Part shown: piece after piece, positions 10,163 through 20,043 of the stretch
Layout of the letters: each line of letters opens with the position of its first letter
How positions within the stretch are numbered: position 1 is the first letter of the stretch
From: Mercurialis annua
Lineage: Eukaryota; Streptophyta; Magnoliopsida; Malpighiales; Euphorbiaceae
DNA: 64,000 nt
Assembly (NCBI RefSeq): GCF_937616625.2
Contig: NC_065571.1
Span: 50,329,651-50,393,650 of the forward strand
Reading direction: 5' to 3'
Position numbers and translations under genes: made by a program
Notes under the pieces: generated by a model
Database searches by the model: none
The model's input: the letters and a program-made list of their open reading frames with translations, nothing else
What the model was told of the DNA's origin: nothing

Positions 10163-10910
10163 AGCAGAAAATTAACCATGGCGAGGTTCATCAGACCTGT
10201 AATTTTGGAAGAGGAAGATGAAGTCATTTGGAAGTCTGGAAATAAGGGATTCACAGCAGCTTCTATGTCTTGTATCCTCATATCAGATTCTGCAGCCGTA
10301 GGCGGGACATCAGCCTTCGAAATTTGCTGGAAATCATACGCTCCACCAAAGATCAAATCCTCCTTCTGGACGACATTACATAAGAGTATTACTTCTCGTT
10401 CTTTCCTAGCTTCTCGAGGTATTATCATTGACGGCAATGTGAATTGTATTTTTTGTGGAGGTATTGAAACTTAGACCATATTTTCTTACATTGCATTTTT
10501 GCAAGAAAAATATGGTGTATTGTTCTACAAAAGATGGATTTGGCGTGAGTTTTACCGTCCAGTTTTGAAGATTTTTTTTTCTCCAATGGATTGATATTGT
10601 TCTGAAAGGTGGAGTAAAAAAGTTTTAGTCTATTACTTGGATTATTTTCATTTGGAAAATATGGAATGTTAATAAAAATTCGTCTCCAGGCGATGTTATT
10701 TTCCCTTTCTTCACCAACACGGTTTTCTATTATAAGTGTAATCATTCTTCTTTTATTTATTCGGGTGTAGATTTGTTTAAAAATTCAGACATTATTTTTC
10801 TTCATTAGCTTATCCTTTTTAAAGTTGTAACCTTCTAGGCATTTTCGCTTGTTGGTTGTTATTTTTTGCCTTTTTCTGAGGTTTTAAATAAAAGTTTGAT
10901 TTATCAAAAA
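10163..10910 (+). pseudogene. 3' remnant of a plant LINE (zf-RVT domain)
   Basis: The frame from 10178 contains a clear zinc-binding reverse-transcriptase tail domain (zf-RVT): a DEVIWKSGNKGFTAASM stretch, then APPKIKSSFWTTLHKSI, SFLASRGI, and the CxxC of CIFCGG. At about 10472 a one-base shift breaks the frame; the continuation (DHIFLHCIFARKIW, the HxxxC half of the finger) is in another frame, and later pieces (WIIFIWKIWN near 10640) match the following LINE segment. The end at 10860-10910 has the TTTCTGAGG...AATAAA text often seen at plant LINE 3' ends. The upstream part is at 4858-4937, separated by the Copia insertion. No function expected. Confidence 0.75.
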
Positions 10911-11299
10911 TTATTTATTATTTAATTATAAAATATTAAATTAAAGTAGTATTATTTTACTTTATCAAGAATTTAGATAGAGATTATTATATTAAATGAA
11001 TTTTATTTTGATGAATTACATTTAAATTCAAACTAAATTTGTATTTAACAATTTAATTAAAATTGATAAAGGGAAAAACTAACTTTAACAATCAAGTTAA
11101 CTAAAAAACTAAATGACATTATGTGTCTCCCAATCTAACAATATATTATACTTATTTAAATGAGCTAAACACAAACTGAAGCCGACCTCGTCTTATTTCT
11201 TATTCATTTACATGTTTAAACGAGCCGAACTTAAAGTGATTAGTTTATATTTTATTCATTTAAAAGCTAAAATGAGCTGCACTCGAATTCAATTCATCT
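10911..11299. other. AT-rich intergenic DNA
   Basis: No coding signal. 11160-11300 holds a stretch with GAGCTAAACAC, AACGAGCCGAAC and AAAATGAGCTGC, the kind of degenerate AACGAGCCGAGC text found at ends of hAT-like repeats; boundaries not definable. Confidence 0.4.
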
Positions 11300-11565
11300 G
11301 ACCAGTAGTTTAAAAATTGGACCGGATCAGCTGATCGAATCGGTTAGATGGCAAATTGGCTAGTGGTCGATCTAAAAATATAAAAAGCAGAATTTATGAT
11401 TGGACCGTGTTTGACCGAATCAAACCGGTAAAAGCTTGCGGTTTAAATCAGTAAACTGGAGGTTAAACCTAAACCATCATTTTTTTAAATTTGTTAAACC
11501 GATTGCACCGGGAACCGATAGTCTTACCAATTCGGTTACCGGTCTAATTTTTAAAACATTGCATC
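11300..11565. mobile_element. Inverted-repeat element rich in ACCGG/CCGGT
   Basis: The left side reads TTTAAAAATTGGACCGG (near 11309) and the right side ends CCGGTCTAATTTTTAAAAC (near 11540-11560), an inverted repeat of about 20 bp with mismatches. The interior has many AACCGGTTCA-like words. This matches a common class of short plant inverted-repeat elements; no target duplication could be fixed, so exact ends are uncertain. Confidence 0.4.
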
Positions 11566-11651
11566 TCACATCTAAACGATTTTGACACGATGGGAGCCTA
11601 TGAAGAACTGTAACTTCAAAAATTATCAATAACCCAAGGTAAATATAAATA

Positions 11652-12057
11652 GAGCAAATTACTTTAAGACCCCCCACGTTTGTCATAATTCACAGTTTGG
11701 TACCGCTTGTTTAAAAATCAAACGATTTGTTACCTCAATTTTGATTTTATAAACTATAAGGCTCTTATGTTAGTTCCGTAATAACTTGAAATTTACTTTC
11801 AAACGATTTGCTACCTCAGTTTTGATTATATAAACGATTTGTTACCTCAGTTTAAATTATGTAATCGATTTGATACTTTATTTTTAAACGATTTGGTACC
11901 TAACATTTCATTTCGTTAACGATTTAGTACCTATATTTAACAGAAGGGCCTTATAGTGTATAAAATCAAAATTAAAGTACCAAATCGTTTGATTTTTAAA
12001 GAAAGGGTGTCAAACTGTGAATCATAACAAATATAAGGGCCTTAGAGTAATTTGCTC
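11652..12057. mobile_element. MITE with ~100-bp terminal inverted repeats
   Basis: Begins GAGCAAATTACTTTAAGACC and ends GGCCTTAGAGTAATTTGCTC; the outer ~100 bp on each side pair with each other with scattered mismatches (TCATAATTCACAGTTTG against CAAACTGTGAATCATAAC, and so on). The interior repeats the word AAACGATTTGKTACCT several times. No open frame. AT-rich flanks make the target duplication ambiguous. Long terminal repeats suggest a Mutator-like origin, which is inference. Confidence 0.7.
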
Positions 12058-12275
12058 ATATTAATATTTAGAAATTCAACATATACATATATACATGTCA
12101 CAAGAAACAAACAAACGTTTCACAAATCAATTTGTTATAATGATCACCAAGCAAATCACACTAACGACTTGGATCAGACAAACCTCAACTCTATAGCTGC
12201 AGTAGTTCCTAGGTTACATAACCGACAAATGCATCTCAGCAGAGGTAACTGGACCAACTGCTCTGATACCACAAT
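12058..12275 (-). mobile_element. 5' internal stub of an LTR retrotransposon with primer site
   Basis: In minus sense the LTR at 12276-15129 is followed by a 4-base spacer and TGGTATCAGAGC (12271-12260), an initiator-Met tRNA primer binding site. About 200 bp of non-coding internal sequence follow before the homology can no longer be traced. No gag or pol is present, so this is a truncated element. Confidence 0.7.
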
Positions 12276-15129
12276 TGTCACGACACAAATTATTGAGCCG
12301 AGACCGGCGCTAGGGAATGGGAGTGGTAGCTCCGAAACCCGTAGCAAGCCTAAAACCTCTAATAATTTTTCGCAATTAAAAGTATAATATATGATATATA
12401 TTAAAACATTTTCAGAAGAACTCTTTTAAATAATATACTTATAGATATTAAAGTATTATATCAGAGTTTACAATATAAAATATCATTTGAAGTAAAGCGT
12501 CTATCTAATACTAACAACTACTGACTACTGCAGATTTAGGAATTCTTGCTTGTGCAAGTCCAAGGACTTCTGGCACAATGGAATTGGCTTGTCTGATCCG
12601 ACTTCTAATACCTGCAAACATCAGAGTGAGGGGTCAGTATTTGGGAAAATACTGAGTGAGTTTGCAAGTTACTAATGGTATTATCAAATTATAGCATCGC
12701 ATGCTTAATACGTATGTAAATTCCATACATAATATAAGCACACAACAAACATTCCTAGGTAACAGACTCTATCAAAATTCTAATCCTTGATTCGCTAAAC
12801 TTATATAATCGAATCAACTTGATCCAAATGGTCCAACCCGGGAGTGTTTACACTCGACCACGTCAGTCGCGACCAATCTCTTAATTCCAAAGTGTGAGTC
12901 CAACTCACTGGTGGGTCCAACCCACTAGATACGGGGCTCAGGTTACTAACCGAGTTCACTCTCGTGGGGCTCAGGTTATTTTAACCGAGTTCACTCTCGT
13001 ATCGCACTCTTATCGTATGCGCATTTCGTAGTCTCATAGACAATCTAGACACGCTAGACTGACTTACTGATAATCTCATAGCCTATTAACATTCAATAGG
13101 TATTGACTTCTATAGATCTCATACTAGCTATTCATATTCAAACAATGAATACAAGAACGTGCATATAATCAAACTCATCAAACACAATATCTTATACGAA
13201 CAAATCATATAGATACGATGTATATAATAATAATATTCATAATATAAGAAAATGACTTTTAAAATAATACGCGAAAGTAAATTGCCACTCACGGTGAACG
13301 CTATTCCTTATATCCGAACGTAAGCTTCAGGAGACTGGTCCGTCAATCCTCATCGAGCTTCTTGGTTCGTCACACTCGTAACTCGATAGTCTGTCACATC
13401 TATCATAGGATTCAATTGCTAAAATATATACTTAGAGAATCATATTCTTAAAAACTGCACTATCATGCTAATGTTCATTGCTATAATGTCTTATTAATAT
13501 TCACTTTAAGACATTTGTCAGAGTTCTACACCCGTATCATGCGGAAGCCAGTTTTCGCTCCCGGATTCCCAGGGAGGTCACAATCGAAGTAGGGCACGTC
13601 GTGCCAGCTTGGCACATCGTGCCCTTTATTTTTCATGAAGGGCATGACGTGCCCTTCACTGGTGCACGTCGTGCACCCTTGTGGTGCACGTCGCGCACCA
13701 GCACGACGTGCTGAAGTGCAGCACGTCGTGCGCACATTGGAAGCAGCATTTTAGAGGCTCCTAGACCTTTTTCAAAGCCTCAAATTACTCCACATTCATT
13801 CCAACACATACCTAGATCATTTAAACACATTATAAACACTTTTATCACTTCGAAATCAACCGTAAACGTCTCAATTCCGACGTACGCGATTCGAGCGTAA
13901 CATTTTCGTTGAGACAGCCTATAACCTCAAATTTTAACATCCAAATCAGCAATATTACCTTGATATGATGCTTAGGATTGATAGACAATCCTTTCCTCTT
14001 TCCAACGCAACGAGAATTGCTGAATTCCGAGTCCGAACGAAGAAATTATGCCAATCGCAAGTCTGCTCGCGTCGCGAGGTTATGTCGCACGTAGTGAGAC
14101 CTTGTCGCACGTCGTGCGACACCTTAAAACAGCCCTAAATATCATCTCGACATGCTCCCGACATCCCTAACTCATTCCGACATATTTCTACATCAATATA
14201 ACACAATATTCAACTCAATAATCATCAAAAACGTCAAAAACAACGTGATTACGGTTGATACGATTCGATCTCGACATGGCAGCCCTATATTCTTCAATTT
14301 CAGCACTCAAAACGACAAAGTTACCTTGGTTTGAAGCTTGAGGAGGATAGAGAATCGAATTCTGAACAAATCGATATAAAGAACTTGCGATTTGGACGAG
14401 AAACGGCGAAACGACGACGGATCGAAGTCGATCGCCAAATTTCTCTCGTCTGTTCTTTCTTTCCTCTTCTTATCTTAACCTTTCCTTATTATTAAGGAAT
14501 TCATATATATATATGTTGGCTAATTAACCACTTTCGTCCTTAATTTCTTTAACTTAAACCAATTCTCTTTTAAACTTTCTAATTTAACCAAATAGTTAAT
14601 TATTCACTTTAACTCAATTACTTACGTATTATTTATATTCCAATAAATAATACTAACACAAGATTATTACTTTCCGTCAATAATCTTTCAATTGCTATTC
14701 TCGAGGCTTAATTGGCTAATTTACAATTAGGTCCTTGAACTTTTCAAAATTGCAATTTAGCCCAAAACGCATCCGCGTCCAAATTTTAAAAGGTCTTCGA
14801 TTAACTCGAGACTTTTACCACATATACTATAAAACATTTCGCGGACCTTGGCGAAATAATTTTCCTTTTTGGGACTTAACTGGTTAAAGTACCACTTTAG
14901 TCCCTGAACTCTAGTTTGGGACTTTTCTTGACATTTTTTCTTTTAATTTAAACTCCAACTTTAGAATTGGAATATGATATTAAATTCCGCATAATTACTT
15001 TCCCAAGACCGACCTACTAAATGCTTATTTACTTTAATTTCTTGGAAATTATTTCCGATATCGCCACCCTGGCGAATCAGAACTGGACACATGGTCCAAT
15101 TAAATACTTAAATATTTTGGGGTATTACA
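12276..15129 (-). repeat. 2.85-kb LTR of a large (probably Gypsy-type) retrotransposon
   Basis: In minus sense it starts TGTAATACCCCAAAATATTT and ends TTTGTGTCGTGACA, so it has the canonical TG..CA ends, and a primer binding site lies 4 bases beyond its 3' edge. On the plus strand this reads TGTCACGAC...GGTATTACA, text I recognise from long LTRs of plant Gypsy elements, as are the CCGAGACCGGCGCTAGG and GGGCTCAGGTTA...CGAGTTCACTC blocks. No second LTR is in the window on the 3' side, and no coding domain is present. It may have cut into a gene: see 15130-15336. Confidence 0.75.
13590..13737. repeat. Cluster of GCACGTCGTGC palindromes inside the LTR
   Basis: Within 150 bp the near-palindrome GCACGTCGTGC or a one- to two-base variant occurs about eight times, spaced 20-25 bp apart (GGGCACGTCGTGCC, GGCACATCGTGCC, GGGCATGACGTGCCC, GGTGCACGTCGTGCACC, GGTGCACGTCGCGCACC, AGCACGACGTGCT, AGCACGTCGTGCGC). 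Two more lie near 14088-14122. It is GC-rich in an AT-rich LTR and could fold into a row of small hairpins. Confidence 0.8.
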
Positions 15130-15336
15130 GGCGGAGGCGGAGATAATGAAGAAGATAACGGAAATGTATGAGATAATGGAGATGAAAACTTAAACGAATG
15201 TGATAATGGAAGAAAGCGAGTAAGAACGTGGAGCACCAGAACTTTGATCGCAGAGATCGTGGAGGAGCAGAACGAGAATCACGAAGAAGAAGAAGAAGAA
15301 ACCGCCAAAATCAAAGGGAAAAAGAAAAAACGGTAA
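15130..15336 (+). pseudogene. Possible 3' end of a disrupted gene
   Basis: Immediately beyond the LTR edge a plus-strand frame reads through about 68 codons rich in Gly, Asp, Asn and Glu, then RTWSTRTLIAEIVEEQ, an acidic run of six Glu and a basic tail KIKGKKKKR before a TAA. One in-frame TGA lies at about 15169. The composition (acidic block then basic tail) looks like the C-terminus of a nuclear protein, but I do not recognise the family. It may be the stump left when the retroelement inserted. Confidence 0.3.
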
Positions 15337-15697
15337 GAAAGTTATAATTCAAAGCAATTAGGTTATAATTCTTATTTTGGGTGGTGTGAAAAGTAAACAA
15401 TAAATTGGGTCAGTATAAAAGTAAACCTGGCCCAAATTTAAGTATATTGGGTAATTAGCCCTTGATTGAATAGGATAGGAAAAAGGTGCGAATATGTCCG
15501 TGTAGTATATGGTGGAGCATAACTAAACCCTTAATAAATTTTTTCATTTAATTTACGCTTAATGATTTTAAAGTGGTCTATTTAAACCCCTTCCTCATAC
15601 ATTGTTAAGGTACCGTTTGTATTGAGGGATTTTGAAATCGATAGATTTGACAAAATTCAAAATTCTCCATATTTTTATTTCTATTTGTATCACGCAA
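15337..15697. other. Intergenic, nothing recognised
   Basis: AT-rich, no coding similarity and no defined repeat ends. Confidence 0.4.
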
Positions 15698-15706
15698 TAT
15701 TTATTA

Positions 15707-15995
15707 GGGTTAAATGCAAATTCATACACCAACTTTGATCTAATTTGCAATTACAACATAAACTTTTAAACTTGGCAATGTCGGTAACCAACTTTCATTT
15801 CTTGGCAAATTGGTACACCGACCAATCATAAAACGACAAATGGCGGTTTATTACAATGTCCACGTTAGTGTTTTTTGAGCTTGGTGTATCGATTTGCCAA
15901 AAGTGTAAAGTTGGTTACTGATATTGCCAAGTTTCAATGTTTATGTTGTAATTGCAAATTAGGTCAAAGTTGGTGTATGAATTTGCATTTAACCC
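15707..15995. mobile_element. MITE family X, copy 1 (289 bp, 9-bp target duplication)
   Basis: Starts GGGTTAAATGCAAATTCATA and ends with its inverse; terminal inverted repeats extend about 120 bp. A 9-bp target duplication TATTTATTA flanks it (15698-15706, 15996-16004). The length is exactly that of the second copy at 30955-31243, which lies in the opposite orientation. Long inverted repeats with a 9-bp duplication indicate a Mutator-derived MITE. Confidence 0.88.
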
Positions 15996-16295
15996 TATTT
16001 ATTATCATTTGAATAGTTTTTTAAAATTTTAAAAATTAATACTATTATTGACGCAATGACGGAGTACAAAACGGTGGATGTAGCTTGTGAAGTAAGTTAT
16101 TGAAGATTGTAGAAAGCTAAGCGAGTTTTTTTTTTCTCTTTTTACTTTAGGCTTTGTTAATAGATTGGTTAATTAGGTGGCACATTCCGTTGCTCAAAAA
16201 GCTCTATGTGATAGTTTTTGTTGTTGTAATTCTCCAGCCCAAGTGTGGTAATTAGAGACGAGACTCGAGGAGTCAGTTTATTATAATGAATAAAA

Positions 16296-16604
16296 GGGTT
16301 AATGTCAAAAAAATCACGAACTTTACATGTTTTTTTCATTTTAATCACGCAGTTTAAATTTTATCATTTTCATGCACGAACTACCACTTTTTTCCAAGTT
16401 CATACACGGTGCTGAGGTGACACTCATTCATTGGTGAAAAATGACCTTCACCTCAGCGAGTTACACCAGTGGAACTGTGTCACCTCAGCACCATGTATGA
16501 ATTTGGAAAAAAGTGACAGTTCATGTATGAAAATAACAAAATTTAAACTGCGTGATTAAAATGAAAAAACATGTAAAGTTCGTGATATTTTTTAACATTA
16601 TCCC
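16296..16604. mobile_element. MITE family Z (309 bp)
   Basis: Starts GGGTTAATGTCAAAAAAATC and ends, in inverse, GGGATAATGTTAAAAAATAT; ~110-bp imperfect inverted repeats including ACGAACTTTACATG at both ends. Flanks TGAATAAAA (16287-16295) and TAAATAAAA (16605-16613) look like a 9-bp duplication with one change. Confidence 0.78.
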
Positions 16605-16714
16605 TAAATAAAATGATTTCATTTTTATTAAAAAGTATAAAAAAATTAACTGTTGCATTTAAAATATTAAAACAATAATAAGCGCAAATTATTATGCATT
16701 AGTTTTAACTTTTA

Positions 16715-17022
16715 CACTTAAGTGGCAAAATGCCCCCGCAACTTGTAAGCAATGACAATTAACACATAAATTAACTTTGTGGGTAAATCAATACACGAAC
16801 TTGATGATTATGGGCAATTTGTCCCATTTTGCAATTTGCCCCCTCAATTTCTAAGTTAATTGTCCTTAAATTAGCAATTTTCCCCTTAACTTGTAAGTTA
16901 ATTTGCCAAAATGGGCTAACTGCCAATAATCATCAAGGTCGTGTATTGATTTGCCAACGAAGTTAATTTATGTACTAACTGCCATTGTTTATAAGTTTAA
17001 TAGGCAAATTGCTACTTAGGTC
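16715..17022. mobile_element. MITE family Y, copy 1 (308 bp, 10-bp target duplication)
   Basis: Starts CACTTAAGTGGCAAAATGCC and ends GCAAATTGCTACTTAGGTC; terminal inverted repeats of about 100 bp. Flanked by the perfect 10-bp duplication TTAACTTTTA (16705-16714, 17023-17032). The second copy is at 32818-33130. The right-hand duplication was later hit by another element (17033-18115). Confidence 0.87.
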
Positions 17023-17032
17023 TTAACTTTTA

Positions 17033-18115
17033 GGCTAATAATCACCGACGGTCCTCGACCTTTGCTCTAAGCTTCCGTAAACCCCCCAACCTTTCAAAAG
17101 CTTCCCTAAACCCCCCAACCTTTATGGCGGCGCTCATTCACGGTCCTTATGGACGTAAATACCCCTAAGCGCCGTCTTTTTTTGGTGGCTACAATTCTAA
17201 AAAAAAAAAAAAGACGGCGCCACGTGTCATCTGACATGTGGCAAAATATCTAAAAAAAAATTGAAAAACCCAAAACACCCTTACAACTATTAAAATTTAA
17301 TTAAAACAAAAATAAAAAATCAAAGCAAATCAACCCATTCAAACCACTGAATTATCGAAACTGAACCGCCACAACCGAACCCGCCTCCGGTCATCTTCTC
17401 AGGTGAGAAAACGACCAAGCTCGTCGTCTTCTCACCTGAGAAGACGACCGTCTTCTCAAATCTGAGAAGACGAGCTGCTGCTCGTCTTCTCAGGGGAAGA
17501 CGAGATGCTGCTCGTCTTCTCCGGTTGTGAGAAGACGAGCAGCAGCTCGTCTTCTCCGTTTTTCAGAAGACGAGCAGCAGCTCGTCTTCTCTGAGAAGAC
17601 GACCTGTTGCTCGTCTTCTGCACATCTGTTCTGGGAGAACAGATGTGCATCTGTTCTCCAAGAACAGATTTCAGATCTGTTCTTGGAGAACAGATCTGAA
17701 TCTGTTCTCCAAGAACAGATTCAGATCTGCTCTTCAAGAGCAGATTCCGATGGATCGGCGGCGGGCGGCGGATGGTGGTCGGCGGCGGGTGCGGTGAGTG
17801 GTTCGGGTTGGCGGGTGGATTGACCGTGGGTTCGGTTTGATTAAGTAAATTTGATTTGGTTTAATTTTTTAGGGGGTATTTTGGGTGTTTCAATTTTGTT
17901 TTGACATTAAATGACGTGTCAATTAACATGTGGCGCCACTATTTGTTTTTTTTCCAAAAAAAAGGACAGCCGCCAAAACCAAAAGGGTAGTTTCGTCTAT
18001 AAGGGCCGTGAATGGCGCCGCCACAAAGGTTGGGGGGTTTAGGGATGCTTTTGAAAGGTTGGGGGGTTTACGGAAGGTTAGGGTAAAAGTCGAGGACCGT
18101 CGGTGATTATTAGCC
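17033..18115. mobile_element. 1.08-kb inverted-repeat element with 9-bp duplication, nested beside MITE Y
   Basis: Starts GGCTAATAATCACCGACGGT and ends ACCGTCGGTGATTATTAGCC. The inverted repeats continue for about 190 bp each side, including paired copies of AAACCCCCCAACCTTT. Target duplication TAACTTTTA (17024-17032, 18116-18124). No transposase is encoded, so it is a non-autonomous, probably Mutator-type element. Its centre carries the hairpin-rich block described separately. Confidence 0.85.
17395..17745. repeat. Array of interleaved palindromes in the centre of the 17033-18115 element
   Basis: Two word families alternate in both orientations: GAAGACGAGCAGCAGCTCGTCTTC-type units (17400-17625), and GGAGAACAGATCTGAATCTG-type units (17625-17740). 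Units pair with neighbours to give many alternative hairpins. Both strands stay open for about 95 codons, but those frames are a by-product of the repeats and not a gene. Confidence 0.8.
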
Positions 18116-19320
18116 TAACTTTTATGTAAGTGAGCATGTAGGCTAGAAATTAAGAGAAAATTAGGATAAATACTCCATTTTTAAAAATAATTTAATTTCT
18201 ACCTCAATAAAGAAAAGATAAAGAAAATACCTCACTTTTTATTGTTTTTATTTTTTTTACTCTATTATATATTTATATTATAATTATACCTAACTTTTAT
18301 TATTTTTTATTCTAATCATATTTTATTTACGTACTCTCAAGTGACAATTGTCATTTTTTTCTCTCTCTTTTTCTTCTTCTTCTTCTTCTTCTTCTTCTTC
18401 TTCTTTGTTTGGCTTTTTTACACCATTTTTTTTCTTTTTTTTATTTCTTCTCTTCTTCTTCGTTGTCTCTTCATCAGTCTGTCGTCGTTCCACCATCATT
18501 CAACCGTCACTCCGCTGTTTTTTTCATATTTGATTTTAGTGATTTTTTTAATTCGTGATGATTAATACGATTTATGTCAACTTTCATATCTAAATAAATT
18601 ACTCTTTGAATTTTTCAATTTCAAATCTAAAAATCTGCATGAAAAACGATTCTATGATGAAAAAAACAATTTTCTTCACAAAAATAATTTTCTGCAAAAA
18701 AATAGCATTTGATTATCACTGCATTATCATAATATGATCATAACACTGCATAAAAAATGATTTTTTATTAGAAAACAACCTCTGATTATCATATGAGTAT
18801 CACTATATTATAATGTTGTTATAATAGCAATGCAGAAAAAAATATATGCAGAAAATAATGTTAATTATCATATTTCTATCATAACATTATCAATGCCGTT
18901 ATCATAACATCATCATATGATATTGAGATGATAATGTCATGATAATATATATGATAATGTTATGATAATATCTATAATAATGTATTATAACACAGTTTCT
19001 GATTATCATGTCAATATTACTATATTATCATGTCGTTATCATAACACTGCAGTATGATAACTAGATGATAATGAAGTATGATAAGGTTATGATAAAAGTG
19101 TGATAGCCTACGTAAAAAATAAATTATAGAAGGATTTATGATAATCAGATGATAATGGAGTAAAATCATAAATATTTTAATATGCAGAGTAAAAATATAA
19201 ATCTGAAAAAAATATGAGATATTTTCTGTAATTTTTCCATGTTGAAGTAAAAAGAGAAAATATTTTTATTTTTGAGTAAATACCTAAATTTTCTAGAAAT
19301 TAAAGCCCAAATACTATTGG
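18116..19320. other. Low-complexity DNA: (CTT)n and GATAAT-rich block
   Basis: 18369-18405 is an uninterrupted (CTT)n microsatellite within a longer pyrimidine tract. 18700-19160 is built from variants of TTATCATAACATTATCAT and TGATAATGTTATGATAA, which are partly self-complementary. No gene. Confidence 0.6.
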
Positions 19321-19329
19321 GTTTTCATA

Positions 19330-19830
19330 AATTAGTAATGGACCTAGGGGTGTAAACGAGTTGGGCTACTCGTGAGTTACTCGAGATCGACTCGAAAAGA
19401 ATTCGAGATCGGCTCGAAAAATTCGAGCCGAGCTCGAGCTCTAGCTACTCGAGCTTCATCTCGAGCCGAGCTCGAGTATTAATTGTTGAGGCTCGTGAGG
19501 TTCGCGAGTCTAAACGGGCCTAAACGAGCTTGATATTAAAAAATAATAATAATTTTTATTATAATTATATTATATTTTTTAGCTTTAAATTTAAATATAT
19601 ATCATATAAATAGGTCAAATTGTATATCATAAAGTGAAAATAATTAAAATGTATCAAATATGATCATTTTTTAATAATTATTTTTAATTTTATTAAATTC
19701 AAGTCGGGCTCGAGCTCGAGCTCGAGTAGTTCGAATATTGCTCGAGCTCGAGCTCGAGCTTAAGAATTTAAGCTCGTTCGAGCTCGAGCTCGAGCCTGCA
19801 AAACACACTCGAGCTCGAGCTCGAGCTTGG
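19330..19830. repeat. CTCGAG/GAGCTCGAGC-rich repeat upstream of the neurochondrin gene
   Basis: Begins AGGGGTGTAAACGAGTTGGG and consists largely of CTCGAG and GAGCTCGAGC words, densest at 19700-19830. AGGGGTGTAAACGAG is text I associate with ends of hAT-like plant repeats. It ends within about 210 bases of the neurochondrin start codon, so it forms part of the gene's present promoter region. Confidence 0.55.
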
Positions 19831-19859
19831 CAGTACTTGGGCTCGGCCCGGCCCGCCGA

Positions 19860-20043
19860 CTCAACCGAGTGTTAAAATTCCCCTTCTCTATTACCGTCGT
19901 CACGGCAGCGTCACTTACCATTCTCACTCTCTTTCTTCTGGTACTTTCTTCGCGCACCGCCGCTCCGTACTCTTCTTCAAAGCAAACCCACAAACTTTGT
20001 TTCACTGATTGGAACAAGTGTCGGTTCACGGGCTTGCCTGAAA
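19860..20043 (+). promoter_or_regulatory. Probable 5' leader of the neurochondrin gene
   Basis: Unlike the flanking AT-rich repeats this stretch is mixed in composition. It ends at the ATGATGGAG mini-exon followed by a good donor (GAG|GTGAGG). A longer plus-strand frame starting at 19827 covers it but has no protein similarity, and it would read through the donor; I take it as chance. Confidence 0.45.

Noticed and set aside
12052..12387. 111-codon plus-strand frame
   Set aside because: It crosses the MITE end, the retroelement primer site and the LTR edge; cannot be a real gene.
13526..13735. Minus-strand frame over the GCACGTCGTGC cluster
   Set aside because: Repeat-derived, inside an LTR, no similarity.
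17456..17823. Long open frames on both strands in the palindrome array
   Set aside because: Symmetric repeats keep both strands open; composition follows the repeat units and no start, splice or protein similarity supports a gene.
18341..18565. Phe/Ser-rich plus-strand frames
   Set aside because: Products of the (CTT)n and T-rich tract.
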